A DNA stretch of 64,000 nucleotides from Paraburkholderia phenoliruptrix (GCF_019511605.1 NZ_JAEUAV010000003.1:248001-312000), one strand, 5' to 3'; positions 27,018 to 36,025 are shown, numbered from the stretch's first letter. Notes: generated by a model not told the origin, from the sequence alone. Made by a program: numbers and translations.

Positions 27018-27947
27018 TTACTTACCGCTTGCACCTGCTGCCGCCTGATTGAGTGAGCGGGCCAACGATTCTTCTACCGCTTCGGCGATGGCGTCGATCG
27101 CAGCCGGCGGCGTGGCGCGGCGCTGCGCCAGCCCGACCGCGCGGCGCGACAGCAGGCCGTACAGCGCGGCATGGTCGCCGCCCAGGCTCTCGAAGAGCGC
27201 CAACTGCTTTTGCACGACGCCGGTGTCGCCGCGCGACACCGGACCGGCGAGCGCGTTAGCGAGGCCCTTGTCGCGCGCCGTTTCGATGGTGCCGGCGAGC
27301 ATCGGCAACAGCGCGCGCAGCGCTTCGTCCTCGGCGAAACCGAGAGTGCGCCAGAGCTCGACGCATTCGGCGAGACTGCACAGCGCGAAGCTCGCCGCAT
27401 AGTGCGCGGCGCCGTGGTACAGCATGCGGCCGCCCGGCGGAATCGACAGCGGATGGCAGCGCAATGCGACGGCCAATGCGGTCAACGTGTCCTTGAGCGC
27501 GCCGTCGGCCTCGATGGTCACGGAACAGCCGGCAATCCGTTCGAGGTCGTTGCGCTCGCCGCCGAAAAGAAAGAGCGGGTGAAAGCCGCCGATCGCCGCG
27601 CCCTGGTCGCGCGCGGGCGCGAGCAGTTCAACCGGCGACGCGCCGCTGCAATGCACGAGCGCCTTGCCGTGGGCTTCGTCTGGGCTGAAGCGCAGTGTGT
27701 GCGCTGACGTACCGATGGCGTCGTCGGGAACCGCTAAAAAGACGAGGTCGGCACTGTCGACAACTTCTTGCGGATCGTCGAGCGCCGCGCAGTTGGGAAT
27801 CTGGCTGGCGAGCCGGCCGGCCGACGCCGGCGTGCGGCTTGCCACTGCCGTGACGGAATAGCCGGCGGCGCAAAAGCCGAGCGCGAGACAGCGCGCGAGC
27901 CGGCCTGCGCCGATGAAACCGAGACGGGGCAGAGGGGGCAGGGACAT
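27018..27947 (-). CDS. Rossmann-fold oxidoreductase-like protein with DUF2520 domain
   Basis: 309 residues. The N-terminal NAD(P)-binding motif is RLGFIGAGRLARCLALGF, similar to ProC and 6-phosphogluconate dehydrogenase-type folds. LVHCSGASPVELLAP and IGGFHPLFLFGG are the conserved parts of the DUF2520 family. A C-terminal helical domain follows (LYHGAAHYAASFALCSL). The enzyme activity is not established. The start MSLPPLPRLG with GGAG upstream is preferred to MRDTAVF at 27998. Confidence 0.78.
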   Translation of the reverse strand: MSLPPLPRLGFIGAGRLARCLALGFCAAGYSVTAVASRTPASAGRLASQIPNCAALDDPQEVVDSADLVFLAVPDDAIGTSAHTLRFSPDEAHGKALVHCSGASPVELLAPARDQGAAIGGFHPLFLFGGERNDLERIAGCSVTIEADGALKDTLTALAVALRCHPLSIPPGGRMLYHGAAHYAASFALCSLAECVELWRTLGFAEDEALRALLPMLAGTIETARDKGLANALAGPVSRGDTGVVQKQLALFESLGGDHAALYGLLSRRAVGLAQRRATPPAAIDAIAEAVEESLARSLNQAAAGASGK

Positions 27948-28202
27948 GTCGACGGGACTCCGCACGGGCTTGGACAGGAAAACAGCAGTATCGCGCATTG
28001 GCTGGCGCGTGGCGCGACTGGAGGGCGGTCGTCAGATTAGTTTGCCGACGATATGACAGATGCCGCTCGTCATGGCCGGGCGCCGGCCCCGCGGGCTTGA
28101 AAACTGCTCACAATTTCCGCATGGCCGAAATGGCAGAAACGGCCGTGGCTGTTTCATGGGTACCTGCTTCGCAATCTCGCAATCGAAATCGGGGAGGTCA
28201 CG

Positions 28203-28364
28203 ATGAGCATTTTTTCTTACCGTAAGCACCTGCGCTTTCTGACGCACGCGCAGCGGCGTCGCTGGTGGGATCAGAAAAAGCGTCTGAGCCCGCGTGTGCG
28301 GATTAGCGCCGCGTACGTACCGCCGAATGTGTCGCGCGAATTTGCGTATGTGAAGGTAGGCTAA
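28203..28364 (+). CDS. Small basic hypothetical protein (53 residues)
   Basis: ATG at 28203 is preceded by GGGGAGG with 5-base spacing, one of the strongest ribosome binding sites in the window. The 53-residue product begins MSIFSYRKHLRFLTHAQRRR and contains WWDQKKRLSPRVRISAAYVP; about a quarter of residues are Arg or Lys. Codons are biased as in neighbouring genes. No family is recognised. It is flanked downstream by a good terminator (28444-28468), so it appears to be its own transcript. Confidence 0.6.
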   Translation: MSIFSYRKHLRFLTHAQRRRWWDQKKRLSPRVRISAAYVPPNVSREFAYVKVG

Positions 28365-28443
28365 GTGCGAGCCCATCGGAGCCCGCGACCGAGCCCAAGC
28401 AAGAGCCCGCGCGAGAGCCCGGAGCCCAAGCAGTACAGACGAT

Positions 28444-28468
28444 GCCCGGCCTTTGTGCCGGGCTTTTT
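28444..28468 (+). terminator. Intrinsic terminator after the 53-residue gene
   Basis: 7-bp stem GCCCGGC / GCCGGGC with a 6-nt loop, followed by five Ts on the plus strand. Between it and the small gene are several GAGCCC repeats. Confidence 0.85.
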
Positions 28469-28795
28469 GTTGGGTCGTTGCTTTGCGGCGTCGTCTTTCT
28501 GGCGGACCGAAGCTAATTTGTAATTAAAGATTACCGATATTGTTGCCGTTGAACCCGCATAAGCCGGTCATTCACGCCCCGCGCGTTGTAGAGCCGGGCA
28601 ATCGCCCGAATCCACGCGAGCTTCCAGCCTTTGCCCCGACGCCGCCAGCGGGCCGCCCGCGCCGCTTCCTTTTCGTCAATTGCAATTTGCTACAAATGCG
28701 GACACCTTTGCGCGGGCTTTTTGGATAAATTGATTTCGTAGCATGCAAGGCATGCGAAGACGGCGACCCTGAGAGGGCCGCGCCAGGAGAACAAA
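28469..28795. other. Intergenic region upstream of the proline-rich exported protein
   Basis: 327 bp with AT-rich patches (around 28515-28540 and 28715-28735) that are likely promoter or upstream activation DNA. No gene was seen. A GCATGC-AAG-GCATGC repeat lies near 28742-28756. Confidence 0.4.
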
Positions 28796-29092
28796 GTGAA
28801 AAAGATCGTCCCGTTTGTGGTTGCTGCGGCACTAGGCGTGGGGCTCGCCTCCGTCGCCGAGGCCCACGTTTCCGTCGGTATCGGTATCGGGGTGCCGGTC
28901 GCGCCGGCTTACCCCGTGTATGCGGCGCCGCCGCCGGTGTACTACCCGCCGCCTCCGCCTGTGGTCTATGCTCCGCCGCCCGTGGTCTATGCGCCGGCGC
29001 CTGTCGTGGTGGGCGGTTACTACGGTTATGGCCGCCCTTATTATCGCCACGGCTACTATCGCGGATACGGCCACGGTTACTATCGCCGCTAG
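28796..29092 (+). CDS. Exported proline- and tyrosine-rich repeat protein
   Basis: 98 residues from a GTG start with CAGGAG upstream. A signal peptide (MKKIVPFVVAAALGVGLASVAEA) is followed by a short Val/Gly stretch, then a Pro/Tyr-rich part with repeated VVYAPPP units and a C-terminal Tyr/Gly/Arg/His-rich tail (GYYGYGRPYYRHGYYRGYGH). Such low-complexity exported proteins are common in burkholderias and have no known role. Expect a periplasmic or surface location. Confidence 0.72.
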   Translation: MKKIVPFVVAAALGVGLASVAEAHVSVGIGIGVPVAPAYPVYAAPPPVYYPPPPPVVYAPPPVVYAPAPVVVGGYYGYGRPYYRHGYYRGYGHGYYRR

Positions 29093-29126
29093 GCAGCTTG
29101 GCCTTCGGTCGTGACAGACCGCCGAT

Positions 29127-29167
29127 GAACGGCGTAACGCCGGCATGACCGCCGGGTTACGCCGTTC
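29127..29167. terminator. Perfect 12-bp hairpin after the proline-rich protein gene
   Basis: GAACGGCGTAAC (29127-29138) pairs with GTTACGCCGTTC (29156-29167); the loop contains a further GCCGG/CCGG pairing. The T tail is short, so termination strength is uncertain. Confidence 0.55.
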
Positions 29168-29201
29168 TGCTTTCGGCTACCTTGCCTGAGTGTTTGACGA
29201 C

Positions 29202-29256
29202 GTTCCAAAGCGGCGGCGAAGCTGGGAAAATGCCTGCTTCGCCACCGCTCTGGAAC
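29202..29256. repeat. Long imperfect inverted repeat just before the ammonia-lyase start
   Basis: Two 21-base arms (29202-29222 and 29236-29256) match in 19 positions and enclose a 13-base loop. The right arm ends 10 bases before the ATG at 29266, and an alternative in-frame ATG (29230) sits in the loop. Folded in RNA it would sit at or next to the ribosome binding site. Confidence 0.7.
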
Positions 29257-29265
29257 TCTCCGCTC

Positions 29266-30249
29266 ATGCAGCCGATGCAACCCCCGCCATCACTCCCCGC
29301 TCCCACCTTCGACGACGTACTCGACGCAGCGGCACGCCTCGAAGGCGTCGCTCACCGCACGCCGGTTCTGACCTCCCATACGTTCAACGAGCGCACCGGT
29401 GCGTCGGTGTATTTCAAGTGCGAAAATTTTCAGCGCATGGGCGCCTTCAAGTTTCGCGGTGCGTACAACGCGATCTCGCATTTCGACGCCGCGCAGCGCA
29501 AGGCAGGCGTGCTGACGTACTCGTCGGGCAACCATGCGCAGGCCATTGCGCTCTCCGCCCGTCTTGCCGGCATTCGCGCGACGATCATCATGCCGCACGA
29601 TGCGCCCGCCGCGAAAGTGGCCGCCACCAAGGGCTATGGCGGCGAAGTCATCACCTACGACCGCTACAAGGAAAGCCGCGAGGAGATCGGCCGGCGGCTC
29701 GCCGAGGAGCGTGGCATGACGCTCATTCCGCCGTACGATCATCCGCACGTGATCGCGGGGCAGGGCACTGCGGTGAAGGAGTTGATCGAGGAAACCGGGC
29801 CGCTCGACATGTTGTTCGTGTGCCTGGGCGGCGGCGGCCTGATTGGCGGCAGCGCGTTGTCGGCAGCGGCACTGAGTCCTGAGTGCACGGTGATCGGCAT
29901 CGAGCCGCAGGCGGGCAACGACGGCCAGCAATCGCTCGCGCGCGGCGAGGTGGTGCATATCGAAACGCCGCGCACCATTGCCGACGGCGCGGCCTCCACG
30001 CATCTGGGCGACTACACGTTCGCGATCATTCGCAAGCTGGTCGCGCGGATCGAGACGGTTACCGACGAGCAACTGATCGACACGATGCGCTTTTTCGCTC
30101 AACGCATGAAGATCGTGGTGGAGCCGACCGGCTGCCTTGCGGCCGCAGCCGTGCTGAACGGCGTGGTGCCGGTGCAGGGCAAGCGCGTGGGCGTGATAGT
30201 GAGCGGCGGCAACGTCGATCTCGATAAGCTCGCGCAGTATCTCGCCTGA
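29266..30249 (+). CDS. PLP-dependent serine/threonine ammonia-lyase (fold type II)
   Basis: 327 residues of the threonine dehydratase/serine racemase family. The PLP lysine is in MGAFKFRGAYNAI, the SSGNHAQAIALSARLAGI loop contacts the cofactor, and the glycine loop CLGGGGLIGGSALS binds its phosphate. There is no C-terminal regulatory domain, so it is a catabolic-type or threo-3-hydroxyaspartate-type enzyme, not the isoleucine-inhibited IlvA. The exact substrate cannot be told. Three in-frame ATGs (29230, 29266, 29275) are possible; 29266 gives the usual length. Confidence 0.85.
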   Translation: MQPMQPPPSLPAPTFDDVLDAAARLEGVAHRTPVLTSHTFNERTGASVYFKCENFQRMGAFKFRGAYNAISHFDAAQRKAGVLTYSSGNHAQAIALSARLAGIRATIIMPHDAPAAKVAATKGYGGEVITYDRYKESREEIGRRLAEERGMTLIPPYDHPHVIAGQGTAVKELIEETGPLDMLFVCLGGGGLIGGSALSAAALSPECTVIGIEPQAGNDGQQSLARGEVVHIETPRTIADGAASTHLGDYTFAIIRKLVARIETVTDEQLIDTMRFFAQRMKIVVEPTGCLAAAAVLNGVVPVQGKRVGVIVSGGNVDLDKLAQYLA

Positions 30250-30290
30250 TCGCCCGGCGGCGCGAAGCCGCTCAGACTGTTGCGAAAACG

Positions 30291-30320
30291 GCCCGCCCGG
30301 TGGAAATGGCGGGCTTTTTT
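30291..30320 (+). terminator. Intrinsic terminator after the ammonia-lyase gene
   Basis: 7-bp stem GCCCGCC / GGCGGGC (30291-30297, 30308-30314) followed by six Ts on the plus strand. Confidence 0.88.
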
Positions 30321-30321
30321 G

Positions 30322-31017
30322 TCAGCTTGCCGTTTGAGCTACCGGCGCGTGCTGCGCTGTTTGCAGTATCAGATCGCGGTAGCCGTTCACGATCACGCTA
30401 TATGAGAAGTACGCGAACAACAGCGCGGAGCATACGTGGCAAGCGCGCAGCAGACCGGTGCCGGCACGTTTGCGGCCGTGGCTGCCGAGCCCGCAGATAA
30501 ACACTGTCCAGCACAAGCCGCCGAGAAAGAACCCGCCGAGAAATACCGGCGCAGTAGCCGCACTCGTTGCACCGGCCTTGGCAATCAGCGCACCGCCCAC
30601 CGCGGCAAACCACAAGATCGCCGTGGGCGACGACACCGCCAGCAACACGCCGCGCAGAAAGCCGCGCCACGCCGGCAGATGCGGCGCACCAAGGTCGGCC
30701 TCGCCGGCGACCGGCGGCGCCGAGGCTGGAAACATGGCCTCACGCGCCATCTTCCATGTCAGAAAAAGCAGGATGCCCGCGCCGCCGATCCACACGACCC
30801 AGCGCACCGATTCGAACTGCAGCAGCGCGGCCATGCCGGCAAGCGCCAGCGCCGCATAAATCAGATCGCCGACACAGGAACCGAGTCCTAGCCAAAAACC
30901 GGGTTTGAATCCATGCGACAGCGCGAGCGAGATCATCGCCACGTTCACGAGGCCGATGTCCAGACAAAGCGATAAGGACAGAAAAAAACCGTCGGACATC
31001 AACGAAAAGGCATGCAT
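30322..31017 (-). CDS. LysE-family amino acid exporter
   Basis: 231 residues with about six hydrophobic helices. FFLSLSLCLDIGLVNVAMI at the N-terminus and GFKPGFWLGLGSCVGDLIY resemble the conserved first two helices of LysE/RhtB exporters, and the second half has SSPTAILWFAAVGGAL. The exported substrate is unknown. The ribosome binding site is weak. It is convergent with the ammonia-lyase gene and downstream of ubiD. Confidence 0.8.
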   Translation of the reverse strand: MHAFSLMSDGFFLSLSLCLDIGLVNVAMISLALSHGFKPGFWLGLGSCVGDLIYAALALAGMAALLQFESVRWVVWIGGAGILLFLTWKMAREAMFPASAPPVAGEADLGAPHLPAWRGFLRGVLLAVSSPTAILWFAAVGGALIAKAGATSAATAPVFLGGFFLGGLCWTVFICGLGSHGRKRAGTGLLRACHVCSALLFAYFSYSVIVNGYRDLILQTAQHAPVAQTAS

Positions 31018-31067
31018 CCGCGCTACTGCTCCATCAATATTGTTATTCGGTTGGCACGCGTCTGCGC

Positions 31068-32636
31068 TCAGAGGCCCAGCTCGTTCCACAAGCTGTCGAT
31101 TCGCTGCTTGACCGAAGCGTCCATCTCGATCGGGCGGCCCCATTCGCGATCCGTCTCGCCCGGCCATTTATTGGTCGCGTCCAGTCCCATTTTCGAGCCC
31201 AGTCCCGCGACCGGCGACGCGAAGTCCAGGTAGTCGATCGGCGTGCGATCGACGAGCACCGTGTCGCGCGTCGGGTCGACGCGGGTGGTGATCGCCCAGA
31301 TCACTTCTTTCCAGTCGCGGATGTTGACGTCTTCGTCCACGACCACGATGAACTTCGTGTACATGAACTGCCGCAGGAAACTCCAGACGCCGAACATTAC
31401 GCGTTTGGCGTGGCCCGGATAGCTTTTCTTCATCTGCACGATGGCCATGCGGTAGCTACAGCCTTCGGGCGGCAGATAGAAGTCGGTGATTTCGGTGAAC
31501 TGCTTTTGCAGCAGCGGCACGAACACCTCGTTGAGCGCGACGCCGAGCACCGCCGGCTCGTCGGGCGGCTTGCCGGTGTACGTGGAGTGGTAGATCGCGT
31601 CGCGGCGCATCGTGATGCGCTCGACGGTGAATACCGGAAACCACTCCTGTTCGTTGTAGTAGCCGGTGTGGTCGCCGTAGGGGCCTTCCAGCGCATGTTC
31701 ATAGGCCGCAGACGCGCCTTTTGCCGGTCGCGGCGGAGCGCCCGCGGGAGCCGCCGCGGCCTCGCCTTGCTGCGGGTAGATGAAGCCTTCGAGCACGATT
31801 TCCGCGCGCGCAGGGACCTGCAAGCCATCCACGCCGGGCGTGAGGCAACGGGCGAGCTCTGTTCGTCCGCCGCGCAGCAGCCCGGCGAACTGATATTCGG
31901 AAAGCGTGTCGGGCACCGGCGTGACCGCTCCGAGGATGGTGGCCGGATCCGCTCCGAGCACGACAGCCACCGGGTACGGCTTGCCTGGGTTCCTCAGCGC
32001 GAACTCGCGGAAATCGAGCGCGCCGCCGCGGTGCGCGAGCCAACGCATGATCAGCTTGTTGCGCCCGATCAGTTGCTGGCGATAGATGCCGAGATTTTGT
32101 CGGCTCTTGTTTGGCCCCTTCGTGACGGTCAAACCCCACGTGATGAGCGGGCCCGCGTCGCCAGGCCAGCAGGTCTGGATTGGCAGCTTCTGGAGGTCGA
32201 CATCATTGCCTTCCCAAACAATTTCCTGGCAGGGCGGCGCGCTCACGGTTTTCGGCGCCATGTCCCACACCGCCTTGGCGAGCGAGAACAGCTTGCCCGC
32301 GTCCTTGAGTCCCTTGGGAGGCTCCGGCTCCTTCAGCGCCGACAACAGCCGGCCGACGTCGCGCAACGACTCAAGAGCCGCGCCGTCGCCTTCGCCTGCC
32401 TGCGCGTCGATACCCATGCCGAGCGCAACGCGCCGCGGCGTGCCGAACAGGTTGCCGAGCACAGGGAACGCATGCCGCTGCTGATTCTCAAAAAGCAGGG
32501 CTGGTCCGCCGGCGCGCAGCACGCGGTCGCACAGCTCTGTCATTTCCAGGACGGGCGAAACCTCTTGCGGGATACGGCGCAGTTCTCCGATCGTCTCAAG
32601 ACGGCCGATGAAGTCGCGCAAGTCTTTGTATTTCAT
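31068..32636 (-). CDS. ubiD: UbiD-family decarboxylase (3-octaprenyl-4-hydroxybenzoate carboxy-lyase)
   Basis: 522 residues, prenylated-FMN dependent decarboxylase in ubiquinone synthesis. Family blocks seen: [20 protein letters not shown] at the start, [14 protein letters not shown], the AEIVLEGFI strand, [20 protein letters not shown] with the catalytic Glu region, and the late [19 protein letters not shown]. The start at 32636 fits the family; upstream residues in the same frame are not conserved. Confidence 0.92.
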   Translation of the reverse strand: MKYKDLRDFIGRLETIGELRRIPQEVSPVLEMTELCDRVLRAGGPALLFENQQRHAFPVLGNLFGTPRRVALGMGIDAQAGEGDGAALESLRDVGRLLSALKEPEPPKGLKDAGKLFSLAKAVWDMAPKTVSAPPCQEIVWEGNDVDLQKLPIQTCWPGDAGPLITWGLTVTKGPNKSRQNLGIYRQQLIGRNKLIMRWLAHRGGALDFREFALRNPGKPYPVAVVLGADPATILGAVTPVPDTLSEYQFAGLLRGGRTELARCLTPGVDGLQVPARAEIVLEGFIYPQQGEAAAAPAGAPPRPAKGASAAYEHALEGPYGDHTGYYNEQEWFPVFTVERITMRRDAIYHSTYTGKPPDEPAVLGVALNEVFVPLLQKQFTEITDFYLPPEGCSYRMAIVQMKKSYPGHAKRVMFGVWSFLRQFMYTKFIVVVDEDVNIRDWKEVIWAITTRVDPTRDTVLVDRTPIDYLDFASPVAGLGSKMGLDATNKWPGETDREWGRPIEMDASVKQRIDSLWNELGL

Positions 32637-32865
32637 CTGTTGCGGTTCAGTGCCGCGAGCGGCGAAGAGGGAAGGGCGCCACGCTATCGCAGGCGTCAAA
32701 ACGATTGTCGATTTTACCTGCGTTGGCGAGCGCACGTAGATCCACCAAATGGCGTAGGACGGGACAAGTATGCAAAATCCCCCGGAAAGCGCTTGGCGCG
32801 GTCGTCTAGGGCCTCCGGAGGCGACTTGTTATTACAATTAGTTATACATTTGACTGGTTTTAGTG

Positions 32866-32895
32866 TTGACGATCTATAAAACCGTGCCCTAGAAT
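32866..32895 (+). promoter_or_regulatory. Sigma-70 type promoter
   Basis: TTGACG at 32866-32871 and TAGAAT at 32890-32895 with an 18-bp spacer. Transcription would start near 32902. The next protein gene starts 337 bases later. Confidence 0.7.
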
Positions 32896-32901
32896 CCGTC
32901 C

Positions 32902-33039
32902 ACGTTGGTTGCAGGGCGTGAACCTTTTACCACTGCCCCCGGTCCCATTAGACGCAACGCGTCACCGCTTACCGAAGCCCTGCACGGTATTCGTCGGTCT
33001 TATTGCTGTCCTCGCCAGCGCCATCTGACGCTGGTTTTT
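32902..33039 (+). ncRNA. Candidate small RNA or regulatory leader upstream of a transglycosylase gene
   Basis: Starts at the promoter at 32866-32895 and ends in an intrinsic terminator: CCAGCG / CGCTGG stem (33015-33020, 33029-33034) with five Ts. Inside, TGCAGGGC (32910-32917) pairs perfectly with GCCCTGCA (32977-32984), enclosing the hairpin GACGC-AAC-GCGTC. An alternative hairpin uses GGGCGTG (32914-32920) with CAC-T-GCCC (32931-32938), so the two folds exclude each other. No RNA family was recognised; it has no FMN, TPP, cobalamin or c-di-GMP consensus that I can see. Confidence 0.5.
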
Positions 33040-33238
33040 CGCGTGGGAGCCACCGCCCGCATGCTGTGAGCGTGCCGCGGACCGCTTCTGGATGGCTCCC
33101 CACAAACGGTCTTTGCCGTTTTCCCGACATCGCTGCTGCCCTAACCAGACAGAGCGCGCGATGTCTTGACTCTGCGAATGTGTGTTACCGCCTGTTTGTT
33201 CAGCGGAATTTGCGGATCATGCAACATGGGAGATCTGA
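33040..33238 (+). other. Remaining leader DNA before the transglycosylase gene
   Basis: Contains a second stem (GTGGGAGCCA, about 33042-33051, with TGGCTCCCCAC further on) and an AAACGG / CCGTTT hairpin followed by TTTTCCC. No gene was seen. The ribosome binding site GGGAG lies just before the ATG at 33239. Confidence 0.45.
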
Positions 33239-34450
33239 ATGAACGCCTGGTTATCGTGGCGTCCCGATGAGCGTATCGCGCAGGTTGTGCGCGGTGCAGT
33301 GCGTCGTGGCACGCAATTGAGTCATCATCTGTTCAGCGTTGTCGGCGGCTTTGCCGTCGTGCTGGCAATCGCGCTGTGGCTCATGCCCACGTGGCGCGGC
33401 ACCCTCGCGGCCAAACTCATGCCGGTGCTGTCAGCGGCGGTCCAGGCGGGCCCCGCTCGTCTGTTGCAGGGCAATCCGCTGCCGGCTTTCGGGCCGCCGG
33501 GACGCGCTTCTTCGGACGAAACGCTGTCGGCCAACACGCCCGGCGCAGATGCCGCGAACAGCGCGACGAGCGCCGGCATGAGCGTCAGCAACACCAGCTA
33601 TGACGGAGCATTCGACGGCAGCGGCTCAGCCGGCATGGGCATCGCGGCGCTCAACGGGCTCGACCCGCGCACCATGCAAAGCGTCTCCGCGTTGGCCCGG
33701 CTCATCCCGGCACAACGCGTTTCCGCCGACGCACGCGACGACCGCGTGCTCGTCTCGTCGCGTGAGCAGGCGCTTGTTGCGTCTTACCTGGCCCGGCGCT
33801 ACCGGGTCGCGCAGGAGCCCGTCGGCGAGCTCGTGAAGGCGGCGTTCGACACCGGCCGCGAAGTCGGTCTCGACCCGCTGCTGCTGCTTTCCGTCATGGC
33901 GATCGAGTCAGGCTTCAACCCGTACGCCGAGAGCGGCGTGGGCGCCCAGGGTCTGATGCAGGTGATGTCCAAGGTTCATTCGGACAAGTTCCAGTATTTC
34001 GGCGGCGAAAGCGCCGCGCTGCAACCGCTCGCGAACATCAAGGTGGGCGCGTTGGTGCTGAAGGACTGCATTGCCCGCGGCGGCTCCCTGCCGGGCGGTT
34101 TGCGCCTGTATGTCGGCTCGACGTCGCAGGACGACGGCGGCTACGGCGCCAAGGTCATGGCCGAGCGCGCGCGTCTGCGCGACGTGGCGCGCGGGCGCAA
34201 GGTGCCGATCAACGCTCCGCAGGCTCCGGTCATTACTGCGTCGAACAACGCGCCGTCCCCGGCTGCCGCGCCGACGACTACGCCGGCTGCTGCGAACAAC
34301 GGCAACGCCCGGCGCGTGCAGGTCACGCTTGACGGCAGTCACCCGTTGAGCGCTGCTGCGCCGCCCGCGAAGACGTCTGCGTCCGAGCAGGACGATGCCA
34401 GCGCGAGCGCCCCCAAGCACGTGGCCTCAACTGCGGAGCTGGGCGCCTGA
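33239..34450 (+). CDS. Membrane-anchored lytic transglycosylase (SLT domain)
   Basis: 403 residues. One hydrophobic helix (about 32-50) near the N-terminus anchors the protein in the inner membrane. A Ser/Ala/Gly-rich linker leads to a transglycosylase domain at about 195-315. The catalytic acid is Glu223 in MAIESGFNPYAESGVGAQGLMQVM. The C-terminal 90 residues are Ala/Pro/Thr rich and disordered. It should cleave peptidoglycan glycan strands in the periplasm. Its leader of over 300 nt contains a candidate regulatory RNA. Confidence 0.87.
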   Translation: MNAWLSWRPDERIAQVVRGAVRRGTQLSHHLFSVVGGFAVVLAIALWLMPTWRGTLAAKLMPVLSAAVQAGPARLLQGNPLPAFGPPGRASSDETLSANTPGADAANSATSAGMSVSNTSYDGAFDGSGSAGMGIAALNGLDPRTMQSVSALARLIPAQRVSADARDDRVLVSSREQALVASYLARRYRVAQEPVGELVKAAFDTGREVGLDPLLLLSVMAIESGFNPYAESGVGAQGLMQVMSKVHSDKFQYFGGESAALQPLANIKVGALVLKDCIARGGSLPGGLRLYVGSTSQDDGGYGAKVMAERARLRDVARGRKVPINAPQAPVITASNNAPSPAAAPTTTPAAANNGNARRVQVTLDGSHPLSAAAPPAKTSASEQDDASASAPKHVASTAELGA

Positions 34451-34500
34451 GCGTCAGGATAGGCTAAGCGTTAATGGCTTCACAACACGCTGAAGCAGAA

Positions 34501-34528
34501 AAAAAGGACACTCGCGAGTGTCCTTTTT
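34501..34528. terminator. Bidirectional intrinsic terminator
   Basis: 28-bp perfect palindrome centred on CTCGCGAG, with A and T runs on both sides. It separates the convergent transglycosylase and aminotransferase genes. Confidence 0.92.
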
Positions 34529-34647
34529 CTTTTGCGACCGGCATTGCCGTTCGCGCTCTAGCGTTGCGGCGGTGGCTGCATCCCGCACCGTCTCAGCCGC
34601 ATATGCGTCGCCGTATCCGGAACGCCGCCGTCTTCCTCGGCTGCTGC

Positions 34648-35844
34648 CTACTGTCGCCCGAACAGGCGCGCGAGGCGCTCAACCGCTTCTTCGAGCTTTG
34701 CATACGCGGTGGCGTACGACACCCGGATGTATTGCTTAGGCGCATGCGTGCCGAAATCCATGCCCGGCACGAGCACGACCCCCGCGTCATGCAGCATGGC
34801 TTTGGTCAGCGCCGAGCTGTCGCCGGCGGCAGCGTGATTGACGGTGGAGCAGTCCGCATAGACGTAGAACGCGCCGTCGGGCATGACGGGCACGGTGAAG
34901 CCCAGCGATTCCAGCGCCGGCGCAATGAAATCCCTCCGCCGCTTGAACTCCAGACGACGCGCTTCGTAAGTCGCGATAGTTTGCGCTTCGAAACACGCGA
35001 GCGCCGCATGCTGCGCGAGCGCCGACGCGCAAATAAAGAGGTTCTGCGCAAGCTTTTCGAACGCGCTCACCATGCCCGGCGGTACCACGAGCCAACCGAG
35101 GCGCCAGCCCGTCATGTTGAAGTACTTCGAGAAGCTGTTGACGGTAATCACGTCCTCGCCGTAGGACAGCGCCGATACCGGCTTCGCGTCGTAGCTCAAC
35201 CCCTGGTAGATTTCGTCGACGATCGTAAAGCCGCCGCGCGCGCGCACAGCCTTCACGATGCGTTCGAGTTCGGCGGGCTCGATCGACGTGCCGGTGGGAT
35301 TGGACGGCGAAGCGAGCAGCACGCCGCGCGTGCGCTCGTTCCAGAGCCGTTCAACGTCGGCAGCTGTCAGTTGGAAGCGCTCGGCAGGGCCGGCTGGCAC
35401 CATGACGGGTCTGCCTTCGGCCGCGATCACGAAATGGCGGTTGCACGGATAGCAGGGGTCGGGCATCAGCACTTCGTCGTCGCGGTCGACCAAGGCCGCG
35501 CAGGCGAGAAGCAACGCCGCCGAAGCACCCGCCGTCACGACGATCCGCGCCGGATCCACGCTGACACCGTAGACACTGGCGTAATGTGCCGAGATCGCTT
35601 CGCGCAGTGTGTGCAGGCCGAGCGCGCTGGTGTATTGCGTGACGCCGCGGCGCAGCGCGTTGGCGGCAGCCTCGATGACCGGTTCCGGCGCGGTGAAATC
35701 GGGTTCGCCGATTCCCATGTGAATGATGTCGCGCCCATCGCGCTCGAGAAGCGCGGCCTCTTTGGCCAGCTCCATCACGTAGAACGGCTGAATGGAGTCG
35801 ACGCGCGCGGCAAGTCGCACAAGAGGTTCGGTCACGGAGTTCAT
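34648..35844 (-). CDS. Class I/II PLP-dependent aminotransferase
   Basis: 398 residues, fold type I. SNPTGTSIEPAELERIV and IVDEIYQGLSYD are the cofactor-binding segments, the lysine lies in NSFSKYFNMTGWRLGWLVVP, and a late Arg in KQYIRVSYA should bind the substrate carboxylate. It belongs to the AspC/AlaT-like group; donor and acceptor are not known. It is downstream of nusB on the same strand after about 290 bp, so it may be the last gene of the riboflavin operon or have its own promoter. Confidence 0.85.
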   Translation of the reverse strand: MNSVTEPLVRLAARVDSIQPFYVMELAKEAALLERDGRDIIHMGIGEPDFTAPEPVIEAAANALRRGVTQYTSALGLHTLREAISAHYASVYGVSVDPARIVVTAGASAALLLACAALVDRDDEVLMPDPCYPCNRHFVIAAEGRPVMVPAGPAERFQLTAADVERLWNERTRGVLLASPSNPTGTSIEPAELERIVKAVRARGGFTIVDEIYQGLSYDAKPVSALSYGEDVITVNSFSKYFNMTGWRLGWLVVPPGMVSAFEKLAQNLFICASALAQHAALACFEAQTIATYEARRLEFKRRRDFIAPALESLGFTVPVMPDGAFYVYADCSTVNHAAAGDSSALTKAMLHDAGVVLVPGMDFGTHAPKQYIRVSYATAYAKLEEAVERLARLFGRQ

Positions 35845-35980
35845 ACGGTTAAATCCAGTTCGAAGCAGAAACCGGAGGGCGCCTCGCGCTTGCGTTCATG
35901 CGTGCGGCGCCTTCCTCATAGCCATGTATCGCAGCGCGGCCCACGGCGGCGGCTGCGCATACGGCGGCTGCTAATACGCG

Positions 35981-36025
35981 GCTGCAAATGCGGCGGCTGC
36001 AAATGCGGCGGCTGCAACCGCGGGG
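35981..36025. repeat. 15-bp tandem repeat, three copies
   Basis: GGCTGCAAATGCGGC occurs twice exactly (35981-35995, 35996-36010) and a third time with changes (36011-36025); weaker copies precede it. Between nusB and the aminotransferase. Confidence 0.85.
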
